Of a stretch of DNA of 64,000 bases, positions 32,872 through 41,839 are shown in pieces. Within the stretch, counting starts at the first letter, position 1. Every line of letters starts with the position of its first letter. Under the pieces are notes generated by a model. The model was not told where the DNA came from, searched no databases, and worked only from the letters and a program-made list of their open reading frames with translations. This stretch comes from Streptomyces tagetis (lineage in GTDB: Bacteria; Actinomycetota; Actinomycetes; Streptomycetales; Streptomycetaceae). Where the stretch lies: positions 62,001 through 126,000 of the forward strand of contig NZ_JAGPNL010000007.1 of the NCBI RefSeq assembly GCF_018069565.1. The letters run 5' to 3'. The position numbers and the translations under genes are program-made.

Positions 32872-34257
32872 ATGGCCGCAAGGCCTCTCGTCGCGCGGCA
32901 GCCCAACGAACGGCTGCAGGCGCTCATTCAGGAAGCGGGCTGCTCGAACGCGGGCCTGGCCCGCCGCGTCAACATGTGCGGGGTCGAGCACGGACTCGAC
33001 CTGCGGTACGACAAGACGTCGGTGGCCCGCTGGCTGCGCGGACAGCAACCGCGCGGCAGGGCACCGGCGATCATCGCCGAGGCGCTCGGACGCAAGCTCG
33101 GCCGGACGGTCACGATCGACGAGATCGGCATGGCCAACGGCAAGAACCTCGCGTCGGGCGTCGGCCTCCAGTTCTCGCCGACGGTACTGGGAGCCATCGA
33201 GCAGGTCTGCGAGTTGTGGCGCAGCGACGTGGGCCGGCGGGACTTCCTCGCCGGTTCCTCGGTCGCCGCCTCGGCACTGGTCGAGCCCAGCCGCGACTGG
33301 CTGATCTCCGCGCCCGACCCGCAGGTGTCGCGGTCGGCCGGGCCGCGCGTGGGCCGTTCCGACGTGGCCGCCGTACGCGCCATGACCCAGGCGCTGGTGG
33401 ACCTCGACCACGAGCACGGCAGCGGGCACGTGCGCCCGGTGGTCGTGCACTACCTCAACAGCGTCGTCTCCGGGTTACTGGCGGGCTCCTACCGGGAGGC
33501 CGTCGGGCGGGAGTTGTTCGCCGGGGTCGCCCGGTTGACCGAGCTGGCCGGGTACATGGCCGTCGACACCGGCCAACCGGGCCTGGCGCAGCGGTACTAC
33601 ATCCAGTCCCTGCGGCTCGCGCAGGCGGCCGGCGACCGCGGCTACGGCGGCTATGTGCTCGCCGCGTCCATGAGCCACCTGGCCGCCCAGCTCGGGAACC
33701 CGCGGGAGATCGCCCAGTTGGCGCGGGCCGCGCAGGAGGGCGCGCGCGGGCGGGTCACCCCGCGGGCCGAGTCGATGTTCCACGCCGCCGAGGCGCGCGG
33801 CCACGCGCTGCTCGGCGACGCGAGAGCGGCGCAGACCTGCGCGGGCCGGGCCGTCGACGCGCTGGAGGCCGCCGACGCGGGCTCCGGGGACGACCCGGCG
33901 TGGATCGCCCACTTCGACGAGGCTTACCTCGCCGACGAGTTGGCGCACTGCCACCGCGACCTCGGGCAGGCCGACGCGGCGGCCCGGTGTGCCCAGGAGG
34001 CCCTGGACGGGCACCCCGCCACGCGGGCCCGGCGCCGGGCCATCGGGCAGGTCCTGCTGGCCACCGCGCAGGTGCAGCAGCGCGAGATCGAGCAGGCGTG
34101 CCACACCGCGCTGAAGGCGGTGGACCTCCTGGAGGGACTGCGCTCGCAGCGCGGCGTGGAGTACCTGGAGGACTTCCGCCAGCGGCTGGAGCCGTACGGA
34201 GAGGAGGCGGTGGTACGGGAGTTCGGGGCCCGGCTCGATCTTCCCGTGGCGGCGTGA
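32872..34257 (+). CDS. HTH-TPR family transcriptional regulator, 461 aa
   Basis: ATG 32872 has GGGGGT 5 nt upstream. Residues about 8-75 form an XRE-like DNA-binding domain (ERLQALIQEAGCSNAGLARRVN ... YDKTSVARWLRGQQPRG). Then VGRRDFLAGSSVAASALVEPSRDWL marks the linker, and residues about 170-455 form TPR-like helices (YYIQSLRLAQAAGDRGYGGYVLAASMSHLAAQLG). The layout is that of the NsdA-like Streptomyces regulators of sporulation and antibiotic production. The truncated gene at 18717 is a paralogue of its C-terminal part. The 328-bp upstream region contains TGGCAAG/TGGCATTG direct repeats near the start. Confidence 0.82.
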   Translation: MAARPLVARQPNERLQALIQEAGCSNAGLARRVNMCGVEHGLDLRYDKTSVARWLRGQQPRGRAPAIIAEALGRKLGRTVTIDEIGMANGKNLASGVGLQFSPTVLGAIEQVCELWRSDVGRRDFLAGSSVAASALVEPSRDWLISAPDPQVSRSAGPRVGRSDVAAVRAMTQALVDLDHEHGSGHVRPVVVHYLNSVVSGLLAGSYREAVGRELFAGVARLTELAGYMAVDTGQPGLAQRYYIQSLRLAQAAGDRGYGGYVLAASMSHLAAQLGNPREIAQLARAAQEGARGRVTPRAESMFHAAEARGHALLGDARAAQTCAGRAVDALEAADAGSGDDPAWIAHFDEAYLADELAHCHRDLGQADAAARCAQEALDGHPATRARRRAIGQVLLATAQVQQREIEQACHTALKAVDLLEGLRSQRGVEYLEDFRQRLEPYGEEAVVREFGARLDLPVAA

Positions 34258-34457
34258 ACCTCGGGCGGACGGCGGATGAACGCGCGGCACGCGGCGCGGT
34301 GGGCGGCCGAAAGGGGGAACAACAGCGTGCCGCGGCCCGGTTTTGTTACTGCTGTCACAGGGAAGAGGAGGAGGCCCGGTGCGGCGTGCCAGGGGGCCCG
34401 GGGTACCGGTAGCGTGAGCCGACGATTTCGAACGGTCCCCCACGCACAGGAGTCCCG

Positions 34458-36017
34458 GTGACGCAGAGCGGACAGGGCGAGGAGCCCTCGGCGCGGCACG
34501 CGCACGAAGGCATCGTGCTGCCCTCGGACGGTGGCGAGCCCCTGCTGCCGGGCTCGGCCGGCGGGCCCGCCGGTCCGCAGGCCGGCCCGCCCGCCCCCGC
34601 CTCGGCGCCGCCCGGCGGCCAGACCTGGGACCAGCCGTGGGGGCCCGCGCAGCCCCAGCAGGCCCCCGCCGGCCAGGGCTGGTCCACCCCGCCCGACGCC
34701 CAGCCCTGGGGAGCCCCCGAGATCGGCGCGCAGGCGTGGTCCGCGCCCCCGCCGCCCCAGGCGTCCCCGGGCCCGCTGCCCCCGGAGAGCGCGGGCGCCC
34801 CCGGCTACGGGGCACCGGCCTACGGCACCCCGCCCTCGTACCCGCGGCACGACGCACACGGCCGGCACGGCGGGCCCGGTCACCACGGAGGTCCCGGTCA
34901 CCACGGCGGGCCCGCCACGCCGCCGCCCCCGGCCGACGAGGGCGCCACCCAGTTCCTGCCGCCGGTGCCGATGTCCGACGAGGGGGCGACGCAGTACATA
35001 CCCCCCGTCGGACCGGGGGCGCTGCCCCCCGAGCAGCCCGCCGGAGCGGACGCCGACGCGACCCAGTACATCCCGCCGGTCCCGCCCGGACCGGCCCCGC
35101 AGGGCGGCTCCGACGCCGAGGCCACGCAGTACATACCGCCCGTCCCCGGCGGCCCCGCCTACGGCGAGGAGGACCGGCAGCCGCCCGCCGAGTTCGACAA
35201 CCTCTTCCGCGGCGCTCCCGGCGCCGACGGCGTCTCCTCCTCCACCCAGCAGATGCCGGTCATGGACGCGCCCCACGCCGTGCCGCCGGCCGGCCGCTCC
35301 GGCCGTCCCCCGGGCCGCGGCGGCGGCGGAGGAAGCCGCAGACGCGGAGGCGGCGACGGCGGACGGGGCGGCGGTGGCCGTACCGGCTCGCGCGTCCCGC
35401 TCTTCGCGGCCGTCGGCGTCGGCCTCGCCGTCGTCGGGGTCGGCGCGGGCGCCCTGATGGCCGGGGGCGGCGACGACCGGGCCGACGGCCGGCCGGTCTC
35501 CGCCACCGCGCCCGTCACCGAGGAAGCCGAGAGCCCCGCCCCGTCCGAGCCGCCCGCCGACCCGGCCCGGGAACAGGCCGAGGCGCTGGACAAGCTCCTC
35601 GCCGACAGCGGCAGCAGCCGCGCCACGGTGATCCAGGCCGTGGCCGACGTGAAGTCCTGCGACAACCTGGAGCAGGCCGCCGAGGACCTGCGCGACGCCG
35701 CCGAGCAGCGGGCCGGGCTGATCACCAGCCTCGCCGAGCTCTCGGTGGACAAGCTGCCCCGGCACGCGGAGCTGACCGACGCGCTCACCAAGGCGTGGCA
35801 CGCCTCGGAGGCGGCCGACAACCACTACGCGGCCTGGGCCGACCAGACGGCCGGCAAGAAGGGCTGCAAGAAGGGCAAGGCCCGCACCACCTCCGAGACG
35901 CAGGCGGGCAACCGGGAGAGCGGCACGGCCACCGCCGAGAAGGCCAAGGCCGCCACGTTGTGGAACGCCATCGCCAAGCAGTACGGCCTCACCGAGCGCC
36001 AGCCCACCCAGCTCTGA
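34458..36017 (+). CDS. Single-pass membrane protein with ATQYIPPV repeats, 519 aa
   Basis: GTG start with AGGAGT upstream. The N-terminal 270 residues are Pro/Gly/Gln-rich and cytoplasmic. They contain four copies of a motif (D/E)(A/G)TQ(F/Y)(I/L)PPV between residues 160 and 230. A basic GRGGGGGSRRRGG stretch precedes one transmembrane helix (RVPLFAAVGVGLAVVGVGAGALM, about 312-335). The exported part is a short Ala/Glu-rich helical domain (REQAEALDKLLADSGSSRATVIQAVADVKSCDNLEQAAEDL). The repeated TQ motif looks like a phospho-acceptor or FHA ligand, but that is inference. It is convergent with the LivK-like gene. Confidence 0.8.
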   Translation: MTQSGQGEEPSARHAHEGIVLPSDGGEPLLPGSAGGPAGPQAGPPAPASAPPGGQTWDQPWGPAQPQQAPAGQGWSTPPDAQPWGAPEIGAQAWSAPPPPQASPGPLPPESAGAPGYGAPAYGTPPSYPRHDAHGRHGGPGHHGGPGHHGGPATPPPPADEGATQFLPPVPMSDEGATQYIPPVGPGALPPEQPAGADADATQYIPPVPPGPAPQGGSDAEATQYIPPVPGGPAYGEEDRQPPAEFDNLFRGAPGADGVSSSTQQMPVMDAPHAVPPAGRSGRPPGRGGGGGSRRRGGGDGGRGGGGRTGSRVPLFAAVGVGLAVVGVGAGALMAGGGDDRADGRPVSATAPVTEEAESPAPSEPPADPAREQAEALDKLLADSGSSRATVIQAVADVKSCDNLEQAAEDLRDAAEQRAGLITSLAELSVDKLPRHAELTDALTKAWHASEAADNHYAAWADQTAGKKGCKKGKARTTSETQAGNRESGTATAEKAKAATLWNAIAKQYGLTERQPTQL

Positions 36018-36063
36018 CCCACCCGGCTCCGGCCCGCCCGGCTCCGGCCCCCGCCGGGGTCAG
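36014..36063. terminator. Bidirectional hairpin overlapping both stop codons
   Basis: CTGACCC (36014-36020) pairs with GGGTCAG (36057-36063). The arms contain the stop codons of the two converging genes, and the loop holds two copies of CCCGGCTCCGGCC. It probably terminates both transcripts. Confidence 0.5.
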
Positions 36064-37388
36064 CGGACCCGGGCGTTGCGCAGGATCGGCGTCGTGTCGA
36101 CGGTGCCCTCCCGGGCCGAGACCAGCCGGCCCTCGCGGACGACGTGCAGGGTGACCTCGGCGTTGACCAGCCGCGGGAAGCCGACCGAGGCCAGCTTGTC
36201 CTGGAACAGCCACCGCAGCTTCGGCGTCAGCCCGCCGGTGCCCACCGTCAGACCGCCGTTGAGCGCGCGGGTGAGGGCGGAGGCGCTCACCCCGTCCTCG
36301 GGGGAGCCGAGGGACTCGACGATGCCGCGCAGGACGGTGTAGGCGATCCACGTGGTCTGCACCCCGGCGTCCGCCGGGTCGACGGTGTTGTCGCCGAACG
36401 CCTCCTCCTGGATCACCTCCTTCATCGTGTCCCAGCCCGGGTCGTCCACCGCCGGGTACCAGCCGGTGACGTACGCGCCCTCGTAGGGCCCCGACGCGCC
36501 GCCCGAGGTGTTGAGCGTCGACTGGTCGACGCTGCCGAGCACGGTCGCCGTCCGCACCTTGGGGTGGTCCTGGCGGGCCCGCCGGAAGGAGTCCATGAAG
36601 GTGCCGGTGCGGTCCCCGAGCGCCGGCACCACGCACCCGGTGGAGGCCGGATCGGCCGAGGCCGCCCGCAGCGCCGCGCCGGACTGGCCCTCGTACTCGG
36701 TGGCGTCCTCCCGCGCGAGCTGGTCGTGGGCCGCCGCGTGCCCGCCCGCGGTCAGCCCGGCGTCGAGCAGCGGGGGCAGTTGGTCGCCCGCGAGGGTGTC
36801 GGGGCGTACCAGCGCGACCGGCCCGCAGGACTCGGCGAGCGCGCTGCCCAGACCGGCGAGCAGCGCGGGCTGCCCGCCGTTGACCGGGTAGGACAGGGGG
36901 CTGGTGAACTCGGCGTTGGTGATGCCGTAGCCGCCGATGTACGGGATGCCGGCGCCCTCCAGCACCGGCAGGAAGGAGTCGGCGTGCTGGCTGTAGGAGC
37001 CCACCACGGCGACCGCGCCCTGTTTGACGGCCTCGCGGGCGCACCGGGCGGCGGAGACCCCGTCGTTGCGGACGTTGCAGGTCAGCACGTTCAGCGGGCG
37101 TCCGGCGAGGCCGCCGTGGGCGTTGACCCAGCGGCCGTAGGCACGGGCGAGGGCGGGCATGCCGGGCTTGTTGGTCGCGTTGGTCTCCTGCGGAGCCCAG
37201 GTCATCACGGTGACCGGGGTGTCCCCGACTCCCCCCGTGGTCCCGGGGACGACCCCGCAGCCGGCGGTGAGCGCGGCGCTCGCCGCCAGCGCGCCCGCGG
37301 CGGTGAGGCGGCGGGACGGGCCGGAGGGGCCCCCGGCGCGGCGGGGGCCGGGGAGGAACATGCTGCGGAAGCGCTGCCTACCGGTCAT
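36060..37388 (-). CDS. LivK-like substrate-binding lipoprotein
   Basis: ATG 37388 (MTGRQRFRSMFLPGPRRAG) gives 442 aa; a start at the later Met is possible. The signal peptide RRLTAAGALAASAALTAGC ends in a lipobox L-T-A-G-C. The mature part is a type 1 periplasmic-binding fold (VAVVGSYSQHADSFLPVLEGAGIPYIGGYGITNAEF; DHPKVRTATVLGSVDQSTLN; YVTGWYPAVDDPGWDTM) of the Leu/Ile/Val-binding type. No permease or ATPase genes are next to it, so it is an orphan receptor. Confidence 0.85.
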   Translation of the reverse strand: MTGRQRFRSMFLPGPRRAGGPSGPSRRLTAAGALAASAALTAGCGVVPGTTGGVGDTPVTVMTWAPQETNATNKPGMPALARAYGRWVNAHGGLAGRPLNVLTCNVRNDGVSAARCAREAVKQGAVAVVGSYSQHADSFLPVLEGAGIPYIGGYGITNAEFTSPLSYPVNGGQPALLAGLGSALAESCGPVALVRPDTLAGDQLPPLLDAGLTAGGHAAAHDQLAREDATEYEGQSGAALRAASADPASTGCVVPALGDRTGTFMDSFRRARQDHPKVRTATVLGSVDQSTLNTSGGASGPYEGAYVTGWYPAVDDPGWDTMKEVIQEEAFGDNTVDPADAGVQTTWIAYTVLRGIVESLGSPEDGVSASALTRALNGGLTVGTGGLTPKLRWLFQDKLASVGFPRLVNAEVTLHVVREGRLVSAREGTVDTTPILRNARVR

Positions 37389-37505
37389 GGACCCGCACGA
37401 TTCCCCCACATGGCCAACCGGCAGGTGACACCGGGTCGACGTGTGGTGACACGGAGGTGAAGAGCGGGGGCGGCGCGGGCGCCCGGCCGCCGCTACGTAC
37501 GATCG

Positions 37506-38006
37506 GTGACCGTGCAAGGTTCGGATAACTCTTCCCGTCGCGGCCGTCGCTCCTCCACCATGGGCGGTATGCCACTCAACGACATGCCCTGGTGGCGCTG
37601 GCGCAGCCAGGTGCGCTCCGCGCTGCACATGCTCTCCACCCCCGCCTTCCAGCGGGACGTCTGGCTGGCCGGCGTGGACGGCTACGGGGACGTCACCGAC
37701 GCGGTGTACCGGCTGGTGGAGGACACCTGGCTGGACCACTGGTCGGCGGAGAAGTACGTGGGCACCATCTTCCGCGACTCCCAGGAGGCGGCGCTCGTCG
37801 ACACCGCCGTGCTGCGGGTGCTGCGGATCATGCACCAGGTGGGGCCCGACGCCCCGGTGCAGGCATACCTCGACCACCCGGACTGGCCCGAGGCGGTCCG
37901 CGCGGCCCGGGACGCGCACGTACGGCTCGCCACCGGGGACGGCGAGGACCCGGAGACGGAGCCGCGCACCCTGGAAGTCCTCCACATCATGACCCGGTCC
38001 GCCTGA
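37506..38006 (+). CDS. SCO4402-family conserved protein
   Basis: The GTG at 37506 gives 166 aa; the ATGs at 37560 and 37569 would shorten it, and no start has a good ribosome site. The conserved core MGGMPLNDMPWWRWRSQVRSALHMLS ... WLAGVDGYGDVTDAVYRLVEDTWLDHWSAEKYVGTIFRDSQEAALVDTAVLRVLRIMHQVG is a helical, Trp-rich domain found throughout Streptomyces, function unknown. It lies 86 bp before purU and reads the same way. Confidence 0.8.
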   Translation: MTVQGSDNSSRRGRRSSTMGGMPLNDMPWWRWRSQVRSALHMLSTPAFQRDVWLAGVDGYGDVTDAVYRLVEDTWLDHWSAEKYVGTIFRDSQEAALVDTAVLRVLRIMHQVGPDAPVQAYLDHPDWPEAVRAARDAHVRLATGDGEDPETEPRTLEVLHIMTRSA

Positions 38007-38092
38007 CGGGTCCGCCCGAGCGGTCCGCCCGACCCGGTCCGGCTGGGGAGACACCCCCCGGCGCGGCGGCCGGGTGTGGGACCCTGTCCTGC

Positions 38093-38974
38093 ATGAACGA
38101 GCAGTCCGCGCCCGCCGCCGCCCCGGCCGACCAGTACGTCCTCACCTTGTCCTGCCCCGACAAGCAGGGCATCGTGCACGCCGTCTCCAGCTACCTGTTC
38201 ATGACGGGCTGCAACATCGAGGACAGCCAGCAGTTCGGCGACCACGACACGGGACTGTTCTTCATGCGGGTCCACTTCTCCGCGGACGCCCCGGTCACCG
38301 TCGACAAGCTGCGGGCCAGCTTCACCGCCATCGGCGACGCCTTCCGGATGGACTGGCAGATCCACCGGGCCGAGGAGCGGATGCGCGTCGTCCTCATGGT
38401 CAGCCGCTTCGGCCACTGCCTCAACGACCTGCTCTTCCGCGCCCGGACCGGCGCCCTGCCGGTCGACATCGCCGCCGTCGTCTCCAACCACACCGACTTC
38501 GCCGAGCTGGTGGGCACCTACGGCATCCCCTTCCACCACGTGCCGGTGACCCGGGACACCAAGGCGGAGGCGGAGGCGCGGCTCCTGGAGATCGTCCGCG
38601 AGGAGCGCGTCGAACTGGTCGTCCTCGCCCGCTACATGCAGGTCCTCTCCGACGACCTGTGCAAGCAGCTCAACGGGCGGATCATCAACATCCACCACTC
38701 CTTCCTGCCGAGCTTCAAGGGCGCCAAGCCCTACCACCAGGCGCACGCCCGCGGGGTCAAGCTGATCGGCGCGACCGCGCACTACGTGACGGCCGACCTG
38801 GACGAGGGGCCGATCATCGAGCAGGAGGTGGAGCGGGTCGGCCACGACGTCACCCCGGACCAACTGGTCGCCATCGGGCGGGACGTGGAGTGCCAGGCGC
38901 TGGCGCGGGCGGTGAAGTGGCACGCCGAGCGGCGCATCCTGCTCAACGGCCACCGCACGGTGGTCTTCGGCTGA
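38093..38974 (+). CDS. purU: Formyltetrahydrofolate deformylase
   Basis: ATG 38093 gives 293 aa, the family's usual length. The enzyme hydrolyses 10-formyl-THF to formate and THF, balancing one-carbon pools. An N-terminal ACT domain (LTLSCPDKQGIVHAVSSYLFMTGCNIEDSQQFGDHDTG) senses amino acids. The C-terminal catalytic domain resembles GAR transformylase, with SRFGHCLNDLLFR, VVSNHTDF, and the catalytic Asn-His-Asp set in NIHHSFLPSFKGAKPYHQAH and TADLDEGPII. Confidence 0.95.
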   Translation: MNEQSAPAAAPADQYVLTLSCPDKQGIVHAVSSYLFMTGCNIEDSQQFGDHDTGLFFMRVHFSADAPVTVDKLRASFTAIGDAFRMDWQIHRAEERMRVVLMVSRFGHCLNDLLFRARTGALPVDIAAVVSNHTDFAELVGTYGIPFHHVPVTRDTKAEAEARLLEIVREERVELVVLARYMQVLSDDLCKQLNGRIINIHHSFLPSFKGAKPYHQAHARGVKLIGATAHYVTADLDEGPIIEQEVERVGHDVTPDQLVAIGRDVECQALARAVKWHAERRILLNGHRTVVFG

Positions 38975-39029
38975 CGTCCCGTACGCCGTACGGGGCTTGG
39001 CGGGCACGGGGCCCGGCGGGCCGGTGCCA

Positions 39030-40439
39030 CTACATCCGGCTCAGGCTCGCCGCCGCGAACAGCACGTCCCGGATCGCCTCCCGGTCGCCGAGCTGCCCCG
39101 CCGCCGCGTCCGCCGGCGGTACGTGCCCCGCGGCGAGCCGGCAGAACTCCACGCCGTCCAGCGCGACATGGGCCACCTCGTGGTCGGCGGAGCCCACCGC
39201 GCCCGGGGAGTCCAGCGGGATGAGCCACTCGCCGCCGCCCGAGCCCTCGATCTCCAGCCGCAGGCTGCGCCCCGGAGCACCCGCGGGGACCAGGTGGCGG
39301 CGGGCCGCGGTGGCGGCCGGCCCCTCCCGGCGGCGGGCCGCGAGCACGGTCGGCAGCATCCGCGCGGCGAGGTCGATCATGCCGTGCAGATGGCGCGGGG
39401 CGGGCGGCGCGTACGGGTAGTCGACGGCCTCGGCGATGTCCTCCGCGTGCACCCAGCACTCGAAGGCCCGGTCCAGCATCGCGTCGCGCAACGGCAGCGC
39501 GAAACCGCCGTAGGAGACCGGCCTGCCGCCCGTGGCGCCGCCCCGGCCGCCGGTGAAGGCCGCCGTCCGCACGATGTCGTGGCTCTGCTCCCGCCAGGGC
39601 CGGCGCACCGCGCGGGTGGGCGGCAGGCCCGACGCCCGCCAGTACGCCTCGGTGCGGCTCGCGGGCTCCGGCACCGGGGCGGTGATCCCCTCCAGCGGGT
39701 CGGGCAGGCCGAGGGCGAGGGCGACCAGCCCGTCGACGGTGAGCAGGTGCGCGATCACCCCGGCGACGGTGGTGCGCCGGCTCGCCTCGTCGTCCGCCTC
39801 GAACCAGCGCAGCCGCACCGGCGCGTGCCACTCGGTGTCCCCGATGTCCTGGAGCAGCGCGTCCAGCCGGGCCGTCTCGGCGTCGTAGGGAGTGGCCCAC
39901 TCCGGGACCGGGACGCGCGGCGGGCGGCGCTCCAGACAGCCGTCGAGGACGCGGGTGCGCAGGGCCGGGTCCAGGTCGAGGCTCTCCGGCCGCTGGAGCA
40001 GCCCGACCGCCTCGCGCAGGCGCAGCGCCTCCTCGGCGCAGCCCTCGCAGTCGCCGAGGTGCGCGTCGACGGCGGCGGCCTCCTCGGGGGAGCAGGCGGC
40101 CAGGGCCCAGGCTCCGAGGAGGGAGGTCAGCACGTGGTGCTCCAGGACGGGCGGCGCGGCGGGCGCCGGGGCGGCGGGCAGCGGGCGGGCGCCGTCCTCG
40201 GCGGAGGCGCGCGGCAGGGGGACGCGGGGCGCGGGACCGGGCGCTCCCGCGCCGTCGCGCTTCCCGTGCTCCCAGTGCTCCCCGTGGTCCGCGTGGTCCC
40301 AGTGCTCCCCGTGGCCCGCGTGGTCCCCGTGCTCCCAGTGGTCCGCGTGATGCCCGTGGTGGTCCGCGTGGTCCGCGTGGTGCCCGTGGTGGTCCGCGTG
40401 GTCCCAGTACTCCCCGTGCTCGCGGTGCGCGCCGCTCAC
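39030..40439 (-). CDS. Zinc-binding anti-sigma factor fused to an MDMPI-like domain, with His-rich N-terminus
   Basis: The GTG at 40439 overlaps the sigma factor stop (GTGA); 469 aa. Residues 4-60 are extremely His/Asp/Trp-rich (HREHGEYWDHADHHGHHADH and onward, in repeats of DH, HH and HWEH). Next comes a zf-HC2 anti-sigma helix with H-x3-C-x2-C (VDAHLGDCEGCAEEA). Residues about 175-469 form a mycothiol maleylpyruvate isomerase/DinB-like domain (TRLDALLQDIGDTEWHAP ... RTTVAGVIAHLLTVDGL ... FECWVHAEDIAEAV). Zinc anti-sigma proteins hold their ECF sigma inactive until oxidation or zinc loss; the His-rich tail could sense metals. Confidence 0.85.
   Translation of the reverse strand: MSGAHREHGEYWDHADHHGHHADHADHHGHHADHWEHGDHAGHGEHWDHADHGEHWEHGKRDGAGAPGPAPRVPLPRASAEDGARPLPAAPAPAAPPVLEHHVLTSLLGAWALAACSPEEAAAVDAHLGDCEGCAEEALRLREAVGLLQRPESLDLDPALRTRVLDGCLERRPPRVPVPEWATPYDAETARLDALLQDIGDTEWHAPVRLRWFEADDEASRRTTVAGVIAHLLTVDGLVALALGLPDPLEGITAPVPEPASRTEAYWRASGLPPTRAVRRPWREQSHDIVRTAAFTGGRGGATGGRPVSYGGFALPLRDAMLDRAFECWVHAEDIAEAVDYPYAPPAPRHLHGMIDLAARMLPTVLAARRREGPAATAARRHLVPAGAPGRSLRLEIEGSGGGEWLIPLDSPGAVGSADHEVAHVALDGVEFCRLAAGHVPPADAAAGQLGDREAIRDVLFAAASLSRM
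40260..40434 (-). repeat. Coding repeats for the His-rich segment
   Basis: Tandem, imperfect units containing GTGGTCCGCGTGGTC, GTGCTCCC and CCGTGGTGGTCC encode the His/Asp/Trp-rich N-terminus of the anti-sigma protein. Their codon-phase regularity suggests repeat expansion and likely length differences between strains. Confidence 0.75.
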
Positions 40440-41041
40440 GCCGCGCCCCCGTAACCGGGCGGGGTGGTGCCCCGGTAGCCGGGCGGCGGCCCGGGGGTGC
40501 CCGCCTCGCGGGCGGTGGCGAGCAGTTGCAGGCCCAGGCGGAGCCGGCGGCGGGCCTCGTCCTCGGTGACGCCGAGGTCGGCGGCGGTCTGCCGGTAGTC
40601 GCGGCGCTGGAAGTAGGCCAGCTCCAGGGCGGCGCGCAGCGGGGCCGGCATGGACTGGACGATGTAGTCGGCGCGGGCGGCGACGGAGGCGTGGCGCACC
40701 TTGTGCTCCAGTTCCTCGGTGGTGCCGGGCCCGCCGCGGGCGAGGGCGGCGGTCTCGGTGGCGCGCAGCCGCTGCACGGCCAGGCGGTGGGTGAGCCCGG
40801 CGATCCAGGTGCGCAGCGGCCCCTCGGCGGGGTCGTAGGTGTCGGGGTGCTCCCAGACGTGGGCGAAGACGTCGCGGGTGATGCGGTCGGCGGCCCCCTC
40901 GTCGCCGAGGACGCGGTGGGCGAGCCCGTGCACGAGCGAGGCGAACCTGTCGTACAGCTCGCCGAGGGCGGCGGCCTCGCCGCGGGCCAGGCGCCGCTGC
41001 ATCGTGCGGTCCCAGCGCGGCGGCGTCTCCTTCTTCGCCAT
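40436..41041 (-). CDS. ECF-type RNA polymerase sigma factor
   Basis: The 201-aa protein starts MAKKETPPRWDRTMQRRLARGEAAALGELYDRFASLVHGLAHRVLG (region 2.1-2.2), continues with region 2.3-2.4 (ITRDVFAHVWEHPDTYDPAEGPLRTWIAGLTHRLAVQRLRA) and region 4 (MPAPLRAALELAYFQRRDYRQTAADLGVTEDEARRRLRLGLQLL). It ends in a Pro/Gly-rich tail. It is coupled by a 4-bp overlap to its zinc anti-sigma protein. The promoter region upstream contains three 18-bp repeats. Confidence 0.9.
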   Translation of the reverse strand: MAKKETPPRWDRTMQRRLARGEAAALGELYDRFASLVHGLAHRVLGDEGAADRITRDVFAHVWEHPDTYDPAEGPLRTWIAGLTHRLAVQRLRATETAALARGGPGTTEELEHKVRHASVAARADYIVQSMPAPLRAALELAYFQRRDYRQTAADLGVTEDEARRRLRLGLQLLATAREAGTPGPPPGYRGTTPPGYGGAA

Positions 41042-41072
41042 GCTGCCCCTTCACCCCCGGCTCGTCCTGGTC

Positions 41073-41137
41073 GTGCCGCTCGTCACGCTCGTGCCGCTCG
41101 TCACGCTCGTGCCGCTCGTCACGTTCGCGCCGCTCGG
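41073..41137. repeat. Three 18-bp tandem repeats in the sigma factor leader
   Basis: GTGCCGCTCGTCACGCTC occurs at 41073, 41091 and, with one change, at 41109, then a partial copy. They begin 32 bp upstream of the sigma start. The rest of 41042-41449 has no gene; an AT-richer patch at 41290-41345 with several ATCGA/TCGAA words may hold divergent promoters for the sigma and STAS genes. Confidence 0.7.
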
Positions 41138-41449
41138 TCCGGCCGGCGTGCGATTCCCGCCGACTGCCGAATGTAGTGGGCGAGCGGGACGGCGCACGCC
41201 CCTTTGTGTCAATGCGCGCCCCTGGCGGTCTCCCCGTGATAGGGGCGCTTGCCAGTACCCCCGCACGGTCGCTTACGCTCCCTCGTGTGACCGGATTCGA
41301 TTGAAGTGCATCGAAAGCATACGAAACAAGCCATATTCGATCAGGGTCCGTTTTCTGCCCCGGGTTTGCGGGAACGGCCGGTGGGCAGGTGCGCGGCCAA
41401 GAAGCGTAGCCATGGCTTCCGTTTCGGGTGAATCCGGACGTTCCGGCGA

Positions 41450-41839
41450 ATGAAGGGCATGGTGGTGGCGTTCAACGTGACCGGCGGCGAGCGGGGCGAG
41501 TGGGCCGTGCTCCAGGTGTCGGGCGAACTGGACCTGGTGACGTCACCGGTGCTGCGGCAGCGGGTGCACGGCGAGGTGGCGGAGGGCCGTCACAGCCTCG
41601 TCCTGGACCTCACGGAGGTCCTCTTCTGCGATTCCAGCGGGGTCGGCGTCCTCATCGCGTCGCGGCGGCTGATCCGGTCCTGCCAGGGCCGGCTGCGCCT
41701 GATCCTGCCCGCCCGGGGAGCGGCCGACGGCTCCCACGTCAACCGGGTCCTCGCCGCGCTCGGCGTCCGCCGTCTCTTCGACGTCCACCCCGACCTCGAC
41801 TCCGCCACCGGCGACGAACCGCGCCCCCTCTCCGCCTGA
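41450..41839 (+). CDS. STAS-domain anti-sigma factor antagonist
   Basis: ATG 41450 gives 129 aa; GTG 41465 just after GAAGGGCATGGTG could be the real start. The STAS fold is complete: LQVSGELDLVTSPVLRQRVH, LVLDLTEVLFCDSSGVGVLIASRRLIRS. The SSG in FCDSSGVG includes the conserved phosphorylatable Ser used to switch partner binding. It probably counteracts an RsbW-like kinase; one is encoded 1.1 kb downstream at 42983. It is divergent from the ECF sigma gene. Confidence 0.88.
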   Translation: MKGMVVAFNVTGGERGEWAVLQVSGELDLVTSPVLRQRVHGEVAEGRHSLVLDLTEVLFCDSSGVGVLIASRRLIRSCQGRLRLILPARGAADGSHVNRVLAALGVRRLFDVHPDLDSATGDEPRPLSA

